Assembly (NCBI GenBank): GCA_031284445.1
Contig: JAISZW010000170.1
Coordinates: forward strand, 1 to 10,991
From: Candidatus Methanovirga basalitermitum
Lineage (GTDB): Archaea; Methanobacteriota; Methanobacteria; Methanobacteriales; Methanobacteriaceae
Reading direction: 5' to 3'
Length of the DNA: 10,991 bases
Below are positions 1 through 6,793 of the stretch, one piece after another; the first letter of the stretch is position 1; every line of letters begins with the position of its first letter. Below the pieces are notes generated by a model that saw only the letters and a list, made by a program, of their open reading frames with translations, was not told the origin of the DNA and made no database searches. A program made the position numbers and the translations under genes.

Positions 1-1
1 A

Positions 2-118
2 AGAGCATTTGGAAAGTATGCACCTATGCTTCGTAGGGATTTAAAGGGTATGACAACTCTGGATTCATTAGAATCTAATTACATACCAAGCCCCTTAACT
101 TCAGTTAGGGGTAGATGA
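2..118 (+). CDS. 3' end of an unidentified protein gene (left-edge partial)
   Basis: An open frame enters from the left edge and ends at TGA 116-118, giving the last 38 residues of a protein. The tail is basic and has no membrane segment; it reads ...KYAPMLRRDLKGMTTLDSLE and ends in SPLTSVRGR. The base composition (more GC than the flanking spacer) and protein-like residue mix support a real gene end. I do not recognise the family from this tail, so no function is given. It converges with the pilin gene on the other strand across a 163 bp AT-rich spacer. Confidence 0.6.
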   Translation, partial: RAFGKYAPMLRRDLKGMTTLDSLESNYIPSPLTSVRGR

Positions 119-197
119 CTTTATATATAATTCTATGGCACTATCAAAATTTGAATGTCTTATTTTAAAAGATTTCAAATTATATTTTATTAATTAA

Positions 198-237
198 AGA
201 AAATTATAAATTTTCTAAATTAAAACAAGTTTTAATT
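198..237. terminator. Two adjacent perfect AT inverted repeats between convergent genes
   Basis: AGAAAATT (198-205) pairs with AATTTTCT (209-216) across a 3-base loop. Immediately after, AATTAAAAC (218-226) pairs with GTTTTAATT (229-237); as RNA the loop would be the four bases CAAG. The position between the tail-to-tail plus-strand gene and minus-strand pilin gene fits a two-way transcription end. The stems are nearly all A-T and no long T-run follows, so the terminator role is an inference. Confidence 0.3.
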
Positions 238-281
238 ATTAAAATAACAATTTAAAATAGATTTATTTCTATAATTATTGG

Positions 282-710
282 CTAAATAAGACTTATTTCA
301 ATTTTATTGCTATTAATAGACCATTCTACAACGATTTTGTTTGTTCCTTTAGATAATGCAACTGTATTGATTAAACCAGGGCATTTATTAATTAGATAAA
401 TTCTTTTCATATCTCCATCAGACAGCATGTAATCAAAATAAGCATTTTTAGAGTTGAGATGAATAGTAGTGTCTTTAGGAATATCTGCAAGTACTGTTTT
501 TTTAGATCCAATTCCATTGTAATAGATATTATTTGCTGCCTCAGTAATTTTTACAGCCTCTGATTTTATTTTAAGAATATTCATCATGTCCATGGAATTA
601 CTAATTCCAAATTCTAATGCTGGTAATGTAATAGCTATTAAAATTAAAATACTAATGAAAACTATTAGTAGGTATTCAATAGATAGTTGTCCTTTATTAT
701 CTTTAATCAT
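282..710 (-). CDS. Class III signal peptide (QxSxEYL) type IV pilin-like protein
   Basis: A 142-residue protein opening MIKDNKGQLSIEYLLIV. Lys6-Gly7 followed by Gln8-Leu-Ser10-Ile-Glu12-Tyr13-Leu is the euryarchaeal class III prepilin motif, in which an EppA-type peptidase cuts before the Gln. Residues 14-31 form the single hydrophobic helix that would pack in the pilus core, with Glu12 at position +5 of the mature protein. The remaining roughly 110 residues are a small exported domain of mixed strand character, without an obvious known fold. Mature length would be 135 residues, within the usual range for minor archaeal pilins. The start at 710 has an AGGAT-type ribosome site about 9 bases upstream. 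The gene lies 33 bp after the peptidase gene on the same strand, so co-transcription is likely. Whether it is a structural or minor pilin cannot be told. Confidence 0.8.
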   Translation of the reverse strand: MIKDNKGQLSIEYLLIVFISILILIAITLPALEFGISNSMDMMNILKIKSEAVKITEAANNIYYNGIGSKKTVLADIPKDTTIHLNSKNAYFDYMLSDGDMKRIYLINKCPGLINTVALSKGTNKIVVEWSINSNKIEISLI

Positions 711-743
711 ACTATAAATCCTAATTTTAATGAATAATCATAT

Positions 744-1889
744 TTAAAATATTGATTTTAAAATGATTTTTTTTAGAATAGCTATTATTAGTGAACATAT
801 ATCTCCAAGTATTATTCCAGTTATAAGACCCATGAATAATGAAGGTCCATAGGGTATTGCGATTTTAACATCTATATTCTCTTCAATTAATTCTCTACTT
901 ACTAAGTCTTTTAAGAATTCAACTTCATATTCATCTATTCCAGACGCATGCTTTGAATTAGCTATTAGCTGAATTTTATTTCTTTTTTTGCCTATAGAAT
1001 AGTATTTTGAATCAGATGTTAAATGAGATCCAGATATTTTCGATTCATTCTCAAAAAATCTTATTTTTAAGCTTTTTAACCTTATTTTAGCTTCCTTTTC
1101 AATTTCTTTTGGAATTTGCAAATTTTGTATTATCATTCCTTCTTCTATATTGCTTATAGGTAGAGATATCATTGTTTTATTTAGTAGGAAACTTTTTAAA
1201 TACTTAAATGTATGTATTAATAATCTTGAAAACACGAAAAGAAATAAACCAATTAAAAGCAATTTGAGCATATTAATCATTTTTATTTCTCCAGTTCTAA
1301 TATAAACAACTGCAATTGAAGTGGATAAAGACATGATGATTATTTTTAATGACTTTAATCTGAAAATATTGAAAATATAAGTTAACTTTATTAAATTTTT
1401 CTGATTGAATCTTGCTTTAACTAAATTTGTAATTTTATCGTCTGTTTTTTTAAGGTTGATTATTGTTAAGTAAAACAATACAAATGGTAAGGATAGAACT
1501 ATACTATTTAAGAATACAGTTATTGGGAATGGGTAAATAGCTATTATTGGAATAAGAGTATTTAAATAGCTTATATTGATTTTATGAAGTATTGGTTCAA
1601 ACGGTAGGAAAATAGATATTGCTGTTATTAGTTTTACATCACCTCCACCCCAAAACCCTATTTTCCATAAGTAGTATCCAAATATAAAAGTCATAAGGCC
1701 AAAGATCATTGAAAATTCAATATACTTAATATCTTTATATAGAATTGATAAAACAATATTAATAACTATTCCACTTATTATTAATAAAAAATTTAATTTA
1801 TTAGGTATTGTTCCATTTTTAATATCATAAATCGCTCCAATTAAAGTTCCAATGCTTATTATTATCACTAAAATAAATGTAGTTATCAT
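744..1889 (-). CDS. A24-family archaeal prepilin peptidase with C-terminal archaeal extension
   Basis: A 381-residue membrane aspartyl protease of the GxGD type, expected to cut class III prepilin signal peptides at the membrane. The two catalytic aspartates are visible: Asp22 in YDIKNGTIPN after the first membrane helix, and Asp84 in WGGGDVKL. Hydrophobic segments lie near residues 3-20, 33-51, 58-76, 84-98, 110-145, 180-197 and 207-222. A soluble part (about 239-342) follows, then a last membrane segment (about 345-372, with IPYGPSLFMG and LGDI) resembling the extra C-terminal domain of some archaeal preflagellin/prepilin peptidases (Arc_PepC types). It is much longer than a minimal EppA (about 230 residues) because of this extension. 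GGAGAT precedes the ATG by 7 bases. It is followed on the same strand by the pilin-like gene, its probable substrate. The A24 call is secure; equating it with EppA itself is inference. Confidence 0.88.
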   Translation of the reverse strand: MITTFILVIIISIGTLIGAIYDIKNGTIPNKLNFLLIISGIVINIVLSILYKDIKYIEFSMIFGLMTFIFGYYLWKIGFWGGGDVKLITAISIFLPFEPILHKINISYLNTLIPIIAIYPFPITVFLNSIVLSLPFVLFYLTIINLKKTDDKITNLVKARFNQKNLIKLTYIFNIFRLKSLKIIIMSLSTSIAVVYIRTGEIKMINMLKLLLIGLFLFVFSRLLIHTFKYLKSFLLNKTMISLPISNIEEGMIIQNLQIPKEIEKEAKIRLKSLKIRFFENESKISGSHLTSDSKYYSIGKKRNKIQLIANSKHASGIDEYEVEFLKDLVSRELIEENIDVKIAIPYGPSLFMGLITGIILGDICSLIIAILKKIILKSIF

Positions 1890-2017
1890 AATCGATCTCC
1901 ATTAACATAATAATTTATTATTATAATTTCATCTATAATTATTACTTTATTATAATTTAATAAAAAAGTATTATTTAAATCTTTTGCTAAGGAGGAGTAA
2001 CATAGTTAAAAAATTTC

Positions 2018-2030
2018 TGTTATGATAACA
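2018..2030. repeat. Perfect 6-1-6 palindrome TGTTATgATAACA
   Basis: TGTTAT and ATAACA flank a single G in the 202 bp spacer between the end of the large unknown gene and the start of the prepilin peptidase gene. The size and symmetry suit a dimeric DNA-binding protein, but it lies about 130 bp upstream of the peptidase ATG and its role is unknown. Confidence 0.3.
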
Positions 2031-2032
2031 AT

Positions 2033-2041
2033 AAAAAAAAA
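2033..2041 (-). terminator. Oligo-T terminator after the large unknown gene
   Basis: On the minus strand a run of nine T residues lies about 50 bases after the stop codon of the 2092-3828 gene. Archaeal RNA polymerase commonly stops at such U-runs. It would separate this transcript from the downstream prepilin peptidase operon. Confidence 0.45.
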
Positions 2042-2091
2042 GATTGAGCAAATAAAATATATCATTAAAATTTGATATTCTAAGTAAACAA

Positions 2092-3828
2092 TTAATCAAT
2101 TAGTAAATAAGTTTTACATGTTCTCTTAAATGAATATACATTTCTTTTCCACTTGTTAATAAACTTTCGAATGGTATCATACTGTTTTCTCATTTCATTA
2201 CCTTTAAGATTTTCTAAGTGATCATTTAAAAACTTTAAATCATCTAAAATATTTATTATCTCATCAATTTCATTATAGATGTATTTAACCAAAATTTTTA
2301 GATTTAAGATGATATTGTTTAGTTTTCCTAATTTATCATTGTCCATAGACAAAATCAACAAGGCAATGAATTTCAAATTATTCTTTTTTTGAAAAATATT
2401 AGTTCTAAAGAGTTTATAATAGCTATTCCATTCTCTTAAAAAGTCAATTGTCGAAACTATAAATTCATCTTCCATTGATTTTAGTCCAACATCCTCAAGT
2501 TTTTCTTCATCAAGATCATCTACTTCATCATTTTGCCATTCATCATGATAAAATTGATCAATAATTCCATTATCAAGTAAATCAATATAATAATTCTGTA
2601 ATAACTCTAATTCAAGTGTTAGATCATGAAAAAATGATATTACATAAAGCAAATAGCTATTTCCTAAAATATCCTTCAAATCATCATGAATCTTTTTTAA
2701 AACATTGTTAAGTTCTGAATCCTCCTCTTTTTTTAAATATTCCAAAATAGGATAGATATTTAAACTATTAAAACTATTAAAAAGATCAAAATCATCTACA
2801 ACACTAATAATATTCTCATCTATATTTAATCTGTTTTTGAGATGTTCATTCTCAAGAATTCCATTATTCTTAAGATACTTTTCTAAGCTCTCAATCGACT
2901 TATTTGTAAAATCTTTTTCTTCATAATATTCAATCAACCTATTCATAACATTATCAAATTCTTCTTCACTTGGATTAGCCATTCCTTCATCCATTACAAA
3001 ATTTACAGTTTTTTGAAAGCTATTTTGCCCAAATTCACGGTTAAACCTGTTTATAGAGTACTGTTCTTCTGATAAAAACCGATTTATGTATTCATTCTCT
3101 TTTTTTGAAATATTTCTTTTTCTTCGATACTTTTCAATGGCAACGAAACTATAAAAAATATCTGCTAAATTACTGTTTGCAAGTTTATTCATGATTTTTT
3201 TCTGTTTTTTAATGAGTTTTTCCTGTTCTTTAAATGCGATACTTTCTAATTTTCTTTTAAATATATGTGCGAATTTATTATAATCATAATAATCCTCAAA
3301 GTAAAAATCATTGGCTTTAAGAAGATTTTTAAGCTCACTAAGCTCTTTCATCTTCTCAGTATCAATCCTCTCAAAAAGACCTAACTCCCTATTTGAAAAA
3401 TAAAAGTTGAATTCATGAAAATTTGATTTTTCATCTTTTATTTTCTCTTCAAACTCTTCCAATAAATTATTTTCCTCATCATGTAATGATAATCTTGCAA
3501 TTAGAAAATACAAATTAAAATAATCGTTGACAACATTAAATTCCTTTCTATGAACTATAAATTTTTTGTCCACATATTTAATCCCACGACTTTCATATAT
3601 ATCAAATAAAACATCTCCTAATAAACATGGCTTATCTTCAATCCTTCTATCTACCCTATTCTTAGAAGTCAATTCATTAATAAATGATGCAACATATTGA
3701 TTTCCAATTATTTTAAATAAAAATCCTCTTTCAATTCCAATATTAGAATTAAAGTTAATTATGCAATTTACTATTTCAATTAACTCATTTTGATTTTCTT
3801 CTAAAATTGAGATATAAAGATTAATCAT
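2092..3828 (-). CDS. Large charged helical protein of unknown function
   Basis: An unrecognised protein of 578 residues from ATG 3828, or 586 if TTG 3852 is used. It is rich in Asn, Asp, Glu, Lys, Leu and Ile, predicted almost wholly helical, with no signal peptide or membrane segment, so probably cytoplasmic. Numbered from TTG, residues 197-227 look like a basic coiled coil (repeated KxxxKKxKK), 437-463 form an acidic patch (DEVDDLDEEKLED), and 540-586 are a basic tail. I see no catalytic signature, Walker motif or zinc site. Start choice: GATAGGAG abuts the TTG with no spacing, which is too close, and a stop lies directly upstream in frame; the ATG at codon 9 has no good ribosome site, so the start is unsure. 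It follows the DUF4491 gene by 65 bp (41 bp with TTG) and may share its transcript. It could be a lineage-specific or defence-type protein, but nothing in the sequence proves this. Confidence 0.75.
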   Translation of the reverse strand: MINLYISILEENQNELIEIVNCIINFNSNIGIERGFLFKIIGNQYVASFINELTSKNRVDRRIEDKPCLLGDVLFDIYESRGIKYVDKKFIVHRKEFNVVNDYFNLYFLIARLSLHDEENNLLEEFEEKIKDEKSNFHEFNFYFSNRELGLFERIDTEKMKELSELKNLLKANDFYFEDYYDYNKFAHIFKRKLESIAFKEQEKLIKKQKKIMNKLANSNLADIFYSFVAIEKYRRKRNISKKENEYINRFLSEEQYSINRFNREFGQNSFQKTVNFVMDEGMANPSEEEFDNVMNRLIEYYEEKDFTNKSIESLEKYLKNNGILENEHLKNRLNIDENIISVVDDFDLFNSFNSLNIYPILEYLKKEEDSELNNVLKKIHDDLKDILGNSYLLYVISFFHDLTLELELLQNYYIDLLDNGIIDQFYHDEWQNDEVDDLDEEKLEDVGLKSMEDEFIVSTIDFLREWNSYYKLFRTNIFQKKNNLKFIALLILSMDNDKLGKLNNIILNLKILVKYIYNEIDEIINILDDLKFLNDHLENLKGNEMRKQYDTIRKFINKWKRNVYSFKRTCKTYLLID

Positions 3829-3893
3829 ATGGATACTGAAGATTCTTCCCAACTCCTATCAATCCATTTTTTAGCTATTGCTTATTGATTCAA

Positions 3894-4184
3894 TTAATAC
3901 TTCTTTTTATTAGGGTTATAAGGAAACCATCCTTTTTTAACTCTTTTTTCCTGCTCATAAGTCTCATGAATACTCCATAATAACGAAAAACCTAAAACTC
4001 CAGAGATTATTGAAAGTATTAAATGATTTAAAACCAAAGAAATAACTAAAAATATTATTCCACTCAATAGAAAAAAAGGCCATATTTTTTTGCCTATGTA
4101 GTACTCTCCCTTAATAACAACAGGATGTAATATACCTATAATTAAAAAAGAAATTAATCCAATTATTATTCCTTCAAAATACAT
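3894..4184 (-). CDS. DUF4491 family small membrane protein
   Basis: A 96-residue membrane protein with three hydrophobic helices (about 4-25, 34-52 and 54-70) and a soluble tail. The features I recognise as DUF4491 are the N-terminal FEGIIIGLISFLIIGILHPV, the motif KGEYYIGKKIWPFFL, the segment LGFSLLWSI, and the closing EQEKRVKKGWFPYNP. The family is found in many gut bacteria and some archaea, and its function is unknown. Length is normal and the gene is intact. An AGGTG ribosome site lies 8 bases before the ATG. A TATAAATA box at 4242-4249 on the same strand would give a leader of about 35 bases. It appears to be the first gene of a unit with the large unknown gene downstream. Confidence 0.88.
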   Translation of the reverse strand: MYFEGIIIGLISFLIIGILHPVVIKGEYYIGKKIWPFFLLSGIIFLVISLVLNHLILSIISGVLGFSLLWSIHETYEQEKRVKKGWFPYNPNKKKY

Positions 4185-4241
4185 TTTATCACACCTTTAT
4201 TTAAATTATTAGATCTTCATAAATCCTTAAAAAATGAATTT

Positions 4242-4249
4242 TATTTATA
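4242..4249 (-). promoter_or_regulatory. TATA box for the DUF4491 gene
   Basis: TATAAATA on the minus strand, 58-65 bases before the ATG at 4184. With the usual archaeal spacing of about 26 bases the transcript would start near 4220. There is no competing clear box closer to the gene. Confidence 0.45.
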
Positions 4250-4462
4250 TGTATGTTTTTTATATTTATAAATTTTATGGTTCAATATTGCTATTGAAAT
4301 CATTTTTGAGATTTATATTAGCTATATTTTTTTCTGAGTGTTGTAAAACTTAATCCATGAACAAAATTGATCAAAATAGACATTCAAAATTTAAAATGTA
4401 AAGTTGGAAAGTCTTCTATTTCTAATATTTTTTGAATAGTCTTATATCATTTGAATTATGTA

Positions 4463-4481
4463 GTATATAACTATTATATAC
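4463..4481. repeat. Perfect 8-3-8 inverted repeat GTATATAA-CTA-TTATATAC
   Basis: GTATATAA (4463-4470) and TTATATAC (4474-4481) flank CTA, with seven A residues following on the plus strand. In such AT-rich DNA this could be chance. No gene is next to it. Confidence 0.3.
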
Positions 4482-4618
4482 AAAAAAATTAATATTATGA
4501 ACTCAGATAAGAAAAAAATAGGAACTTTAAGGCTATAGTGTTGTGATTAGAATATATACAGTATGAAATTAAAAATGTAGTTCATGGCAATTTAATATTG
4601 TAGGTAATTGGTATTAGT

Positions 4619-4874
4619 TTAATAATAGCTTATTACAGTAGTGACCCTTTTAACTACTTTTTAGGTAAGTTCAACTTTATCAACATCTATTTTCTTTCAT
4701 TTAAAACTTGTTACTTCTTTGCAATGCTCTGCTGAAATTTGTAACCATCAACATGCAGTATCCAGGTTTAACTTCTAAAATATTTCTGAATCTAATATTT
4801 GTGTCTTTTAAAACCTAAAAACAGTTTCAGATTTAATCCAACATTAACTACTACTGATATAATTCATGTCTTTT
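4619..4874 (-). pseudogene. Possible remnant of a decayed gene
   Basis: The minus strand gives several short protein-like stretches in different frames and none in a single intact frame. The best is a 37-codon open stretch at 4701-4814 that includes ILEVKPGYCMLMVTNFSRAL and ends in QRSNKF. Further along in another frame is DVDKVELT, then a stop, then KVVKRVTTVISYY. Before it, in a third frame, is SVVVNVGLNLKLFLGFK. The stretch has more GC than its surroundings. I cannot assign a family; a worn insertion-sequence or accessory gene is one idea. A competing plus-strand open stretch of about 40 codons crosses part of the same DNA, so the call is weak. Confidence 0.22.
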
Positions 4875-4916
4875 AAAAGCATTTTTAGAGAAAATACACT
4901 ACCAAAAATTAAAAAC

Positions 4917-5058
4917 TTTTCCATAATTACTATATTAAAATTTTTTTCATGAAGAGAACCATTTTTTCCATAATTACTATATTAAAAATTTTTTTCATGA
5001 AGAGAACCATTTTTTCCATAATTACCATATTAAAATTTTTTTCATGAAGAGAACCATT
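4917..5058. repeat. Three tandem 47-48 bp direct repeats upstream of mtaB
   Basis: Copies lie at 4917-4963, 4964-5011 and 5012-5058. Each begins TTTTCCATAATTA, continues through TATTAAAA, a run of seven T and CATGAAGAGAACCATT. Copies 1 and 2 differ by one extra A; copy 3 has C for T in ATTACCAT. Each contains the palindrome TTCATGAA (4946-4953, 4994-5001, 5041-5048), so the palindromes are spaced 48 and 47 bp apart. The array ends about 75 bp before the first TATA-like box of mtaB. A regulator-binding array is an inference; replication slippage explains how it arose. Confidence 0.85.
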
Positions 5059-5131
5059 TCAAGTGTATGAAATTTTTGAATTGTACTTGAATTTATTTAA
5101 ATCGTTTTTAATAGGATATTTGACCTATACA

Positions 5132-5139
5132 TTTATATA
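5132..5139 (+). promoter_or_regulatory. Candidate distal mtaB promoter (TATA box)
   Basis: TTTATATA is a good archaeal TATA match and would place the transcript start near 5162, giving a leader of about 190 bases before the mtaB ATG. It is the box nearest to the tandem repeats. A second candidate lies at 5282-5289, and the sequence alone cannot decide between them. Confidence 0.4.
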
Positions 5140-5281
5140 CTATTAATTCTTTAAATATAAACTGAAAGTTGCCTATATAATTAATAATTGGGGTTTTTGA
5201 AAATTGTTATTTACAGTTTAATAAATATTACAATTAATATAAATAGTATATTAAGTTTATAATACGAAATTATTTGAAATG

Positions 5282-5289
5282 TTTATACA
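5282..5289 (+). promoter_or_regulatory. Candidate proximal mtaB promoter (TATA box with BRE-like site)
   Basis: TTTATACA preceded by GAAATG (5276-5281), which resembles a TFB recognition element. Transcription would begin near 5312, giving a leader of about 40 bases. If this is the true promoter, the hairpin at 5306-5334 would be only partly transcribed. Confidence 0.35.
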
Positions 5290-5305
5290 AACACCAATCT
5301 TTTCT

Positions 5306-5334
5306 AAAAGCTTCAAACTTTGTGGGAAACTTTT
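5306..5334 (+). promoter_or_regulatory. Hairpin next to the mtaB ribosome binding site
   Basis: AAAAGCTTC (5306-5314) can pair with GAAACTTTT (5326-5334) with a single C-A mismatch, leaving an 11-base loop. It ends five bases before the AAAGGAGG ribosome site (5340-5347), which itself sits 6 bases before the ATG. It could influence ribosome access or mRNA life, but the stem is weak. Confidence 0.3.
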
Positions 5335-5353
5335 AAATTAAAGGAGGAATTAA

Positions 5354-6739
5354 ATGAAAAGATTTACTCGAATGGAATATGAAAATCCTGAAGAAATGCT
5401 GTTTGGACATGCAAAATACCCAGTAAAATTAGGCAAAGATTTTGAATTGGGTGCTGGTTATGTGATTCCTGAATTGAATGTGGCTCCAGGTGAAGGTAGT
5501 GAAGTATCTAAGGAGAAAATGGTTTCTGAATACAAAGGTATTGCCTATAGTGCTTCTGTTAGGGCTGTAAATGTAGGTCTACCTAGTTTCATTTTAGAAC
5601 ATGAGCATATAGCTCAACAAACTTATAATCCTGATTGGGGGGGTGCATGTACAGCTGCTGAAGTTGAAGTTCTTGAAAATTTCAATGATGAATATGGAAT
5701 TAAAACTGGCTTAAGAGCTACACCTGCTGATATAAGGGACGAAGAGAAAGGTACAGGACTTTGGGGTTCTGATTTGTATATTAAAATCATGGAAACTGTA
5801 GAAGCTTGTGCTGAAAATGATGCTAACATTATTTCTATTGAAACTACTGGAGGAAAGTCTGTATCTGATTATGGGATTTCAAGAGGTGATATAAAGGCTA
5901 TTCTCTTTGGTATAGGTGTTCTTGGTAGTATGGATATGGAGCATATGTGGACTGAGATTGTTAGTATATGTAACAAACATAACACTATTCCTGGTGGAGA
6001 TACTGACTGTTCTCAATCTAATACTGCGATGTTTCTTGCAGGAGGTTTATTAGGTAGTGACTGTTCTCACACTTTAGCTGCAATTACAAGGGCTATGGGT
6101 GCTGCAAGAAGCTTGGTTGCTGTAGAATGTGGTGCTAAAGGACCATTAAAAGATTGTGGTTATGAAAATCCAATCGTAAAAGCTGTTAGTGGTGTTCCAA
6201 TAGCTACAGAAGGTAAAAATGCTACATGTGCTCATTCTGACTTGATGGGTAATTTAATAGCTGCTGTTACTGATATGTGGAGTAACGAATCAGTATACCA
6301 TCGTGAAGAAATGGGTGGTACCACTCCTCAAGTTTGGCTACAAACTTTAGGTTATGAAGCTGCTTTAATGAATACAGCTATTCAGACTGGGCAAGGAAAA
6401 GTTTTAAGGGATCTTTACACTCTTACAGATAAATATAGAGATCCTCAAGCTTTAATATTGGCTTATGATAATGCTTATAGAATAGGACAAGCTATAGTTA
6501 AAAATGGTGATGATCCTTATCTTAGAGCAAAAGCAGCTGCTTTAGAGGCAGGAGCAATTATCAACGAAGCTGTTGATGCTAAAAAAATGAATCTAACAAG
6601 ATTTGAGCGAGATACATTGGATAATGCTCTTAAAATACTTGAAAGTCTACCAACTGACTCAGATAAATTTACTAAAGACTGTATTAAGAGATATTCAAGA
6701 AAAGTAGAGGATTTCGATCCTAAAAATTATGAATTATAA
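5354..6739 (+). CDS. mtaB: Methanol:corrinoid methyltransferase MtaB
   Basis: A 461-residue zinc enzyme that activates methanol and transfers its methyl group to Co(I) of the corrinoid on MtaC, the first step of methanol-dependent methanogenesis in the cytoplasm. The zinc ligands known from the Methanosarcina barkeri enzyme (Glu164, Cys220, Cys269) match Glu163 (NIISIETTGG), Cys219 (GGDTDCSQSN) and Cys268 (LKDCGYENP), one residue earlier throughout. Length equals the usual family length and the frame is intact. Other recognisable segments are the N-terminal RFTRMEYENPEEM, the HEHIAQQTYNPDWGGACTA loop and GGTTPQVWLQTLGYEAALMN. Translation begins at the ATG behind a strong AAAGGAGG site. mtaC follows 54 bases downstream, so the two subunits are surely made together. 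The order mtaB-mtaC is the reverse of the mtaCB order in Methanosarcina. The matching MtaA that would methylate coenzyme M is not in the window. Confidence 0.97.
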   Translation: MKRFTRMEYENPEEMLFGHAKYPVKLGKDFELGAGYVIPELNVAPGEGSEVSKEKMVSEYKGIAYSASVRAVNVGLPSFILEHEHIAQQTYNPDWGGACTAAEVEVLENFNDEYGIKTGLRATPADIRDEEKGTGLWGSDLYIKIMETVEACAENDANIISIETTGGKSVSDYGISRGDIKAILFGIGVLGSMDMEHMWTEIVSICNKHNTIPGGDTDCSQSNTAMFLAGGLLGSDCSHTLAAITRAMGAARSLVAVECGAKGPLKDCGYENPIVKAVSGVPIATEGKNATCAHSDLMGNLIAAVTDMWSNESVYHREEMGGTTPQVWLQTLGYEAALMNTAIQTGQGKVLRDLYTLTDKYRDPQALILAYDNAYRIGQAIVKNGDDPYLRAKAAALEAGAIINEAVDAKKMNLTRFERDTLDNALKILESLPTDSDKFTKDCIKRYSRKVEDFDPKNYEL

Positions 6740-6793
6740 TGGTTTCATGGTGTTTAATAATGAATACTATGGAATTTTGTAGGAGGTTATAAA

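Larger units (their letters stand above)
4190..5353. other. 1.16 kb region without an intact gene upstream of mtaB
   Basis: No continuous reading frame of gene size exists on either strand. From left to right it holds the DUF4491 promoter, a perfect inverted repeat at 4463-4481, a somewhat less AT-rich stretch at 4619-4870 with scattered protein-like fragments on the minus strand, three tandem 47-48 bp repeats (4917-5058), two TATA-like boxes (5132-5139 and 5282-5289), and a hairpin (5306-5334) just before the mtaB ribosome site. No tRNA or rRNA is visible. Confidence 0.7.

Noticed and set aside
2022..2075. Small plus-strand frame of 17 codons after a ribosome-site-like AAGGAGGAG
   Set aside because: The spacing of about 26 bases is too long for initiation, and the peptide is mostly Ile and Lys from AT-rich DNA.
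4917..5058. CRISPR array
   Set aside because: The units are directly contiguous with no unique spacers between them; they are simple tandem repeats, and no cas genes are near.
5623..5829. Minus-strand open frame inside mtaB
   Set aside because: It lies wholly within the well-supported mtaB coding sequence and has no ribosome site or family likeness; it is a shadow frame.
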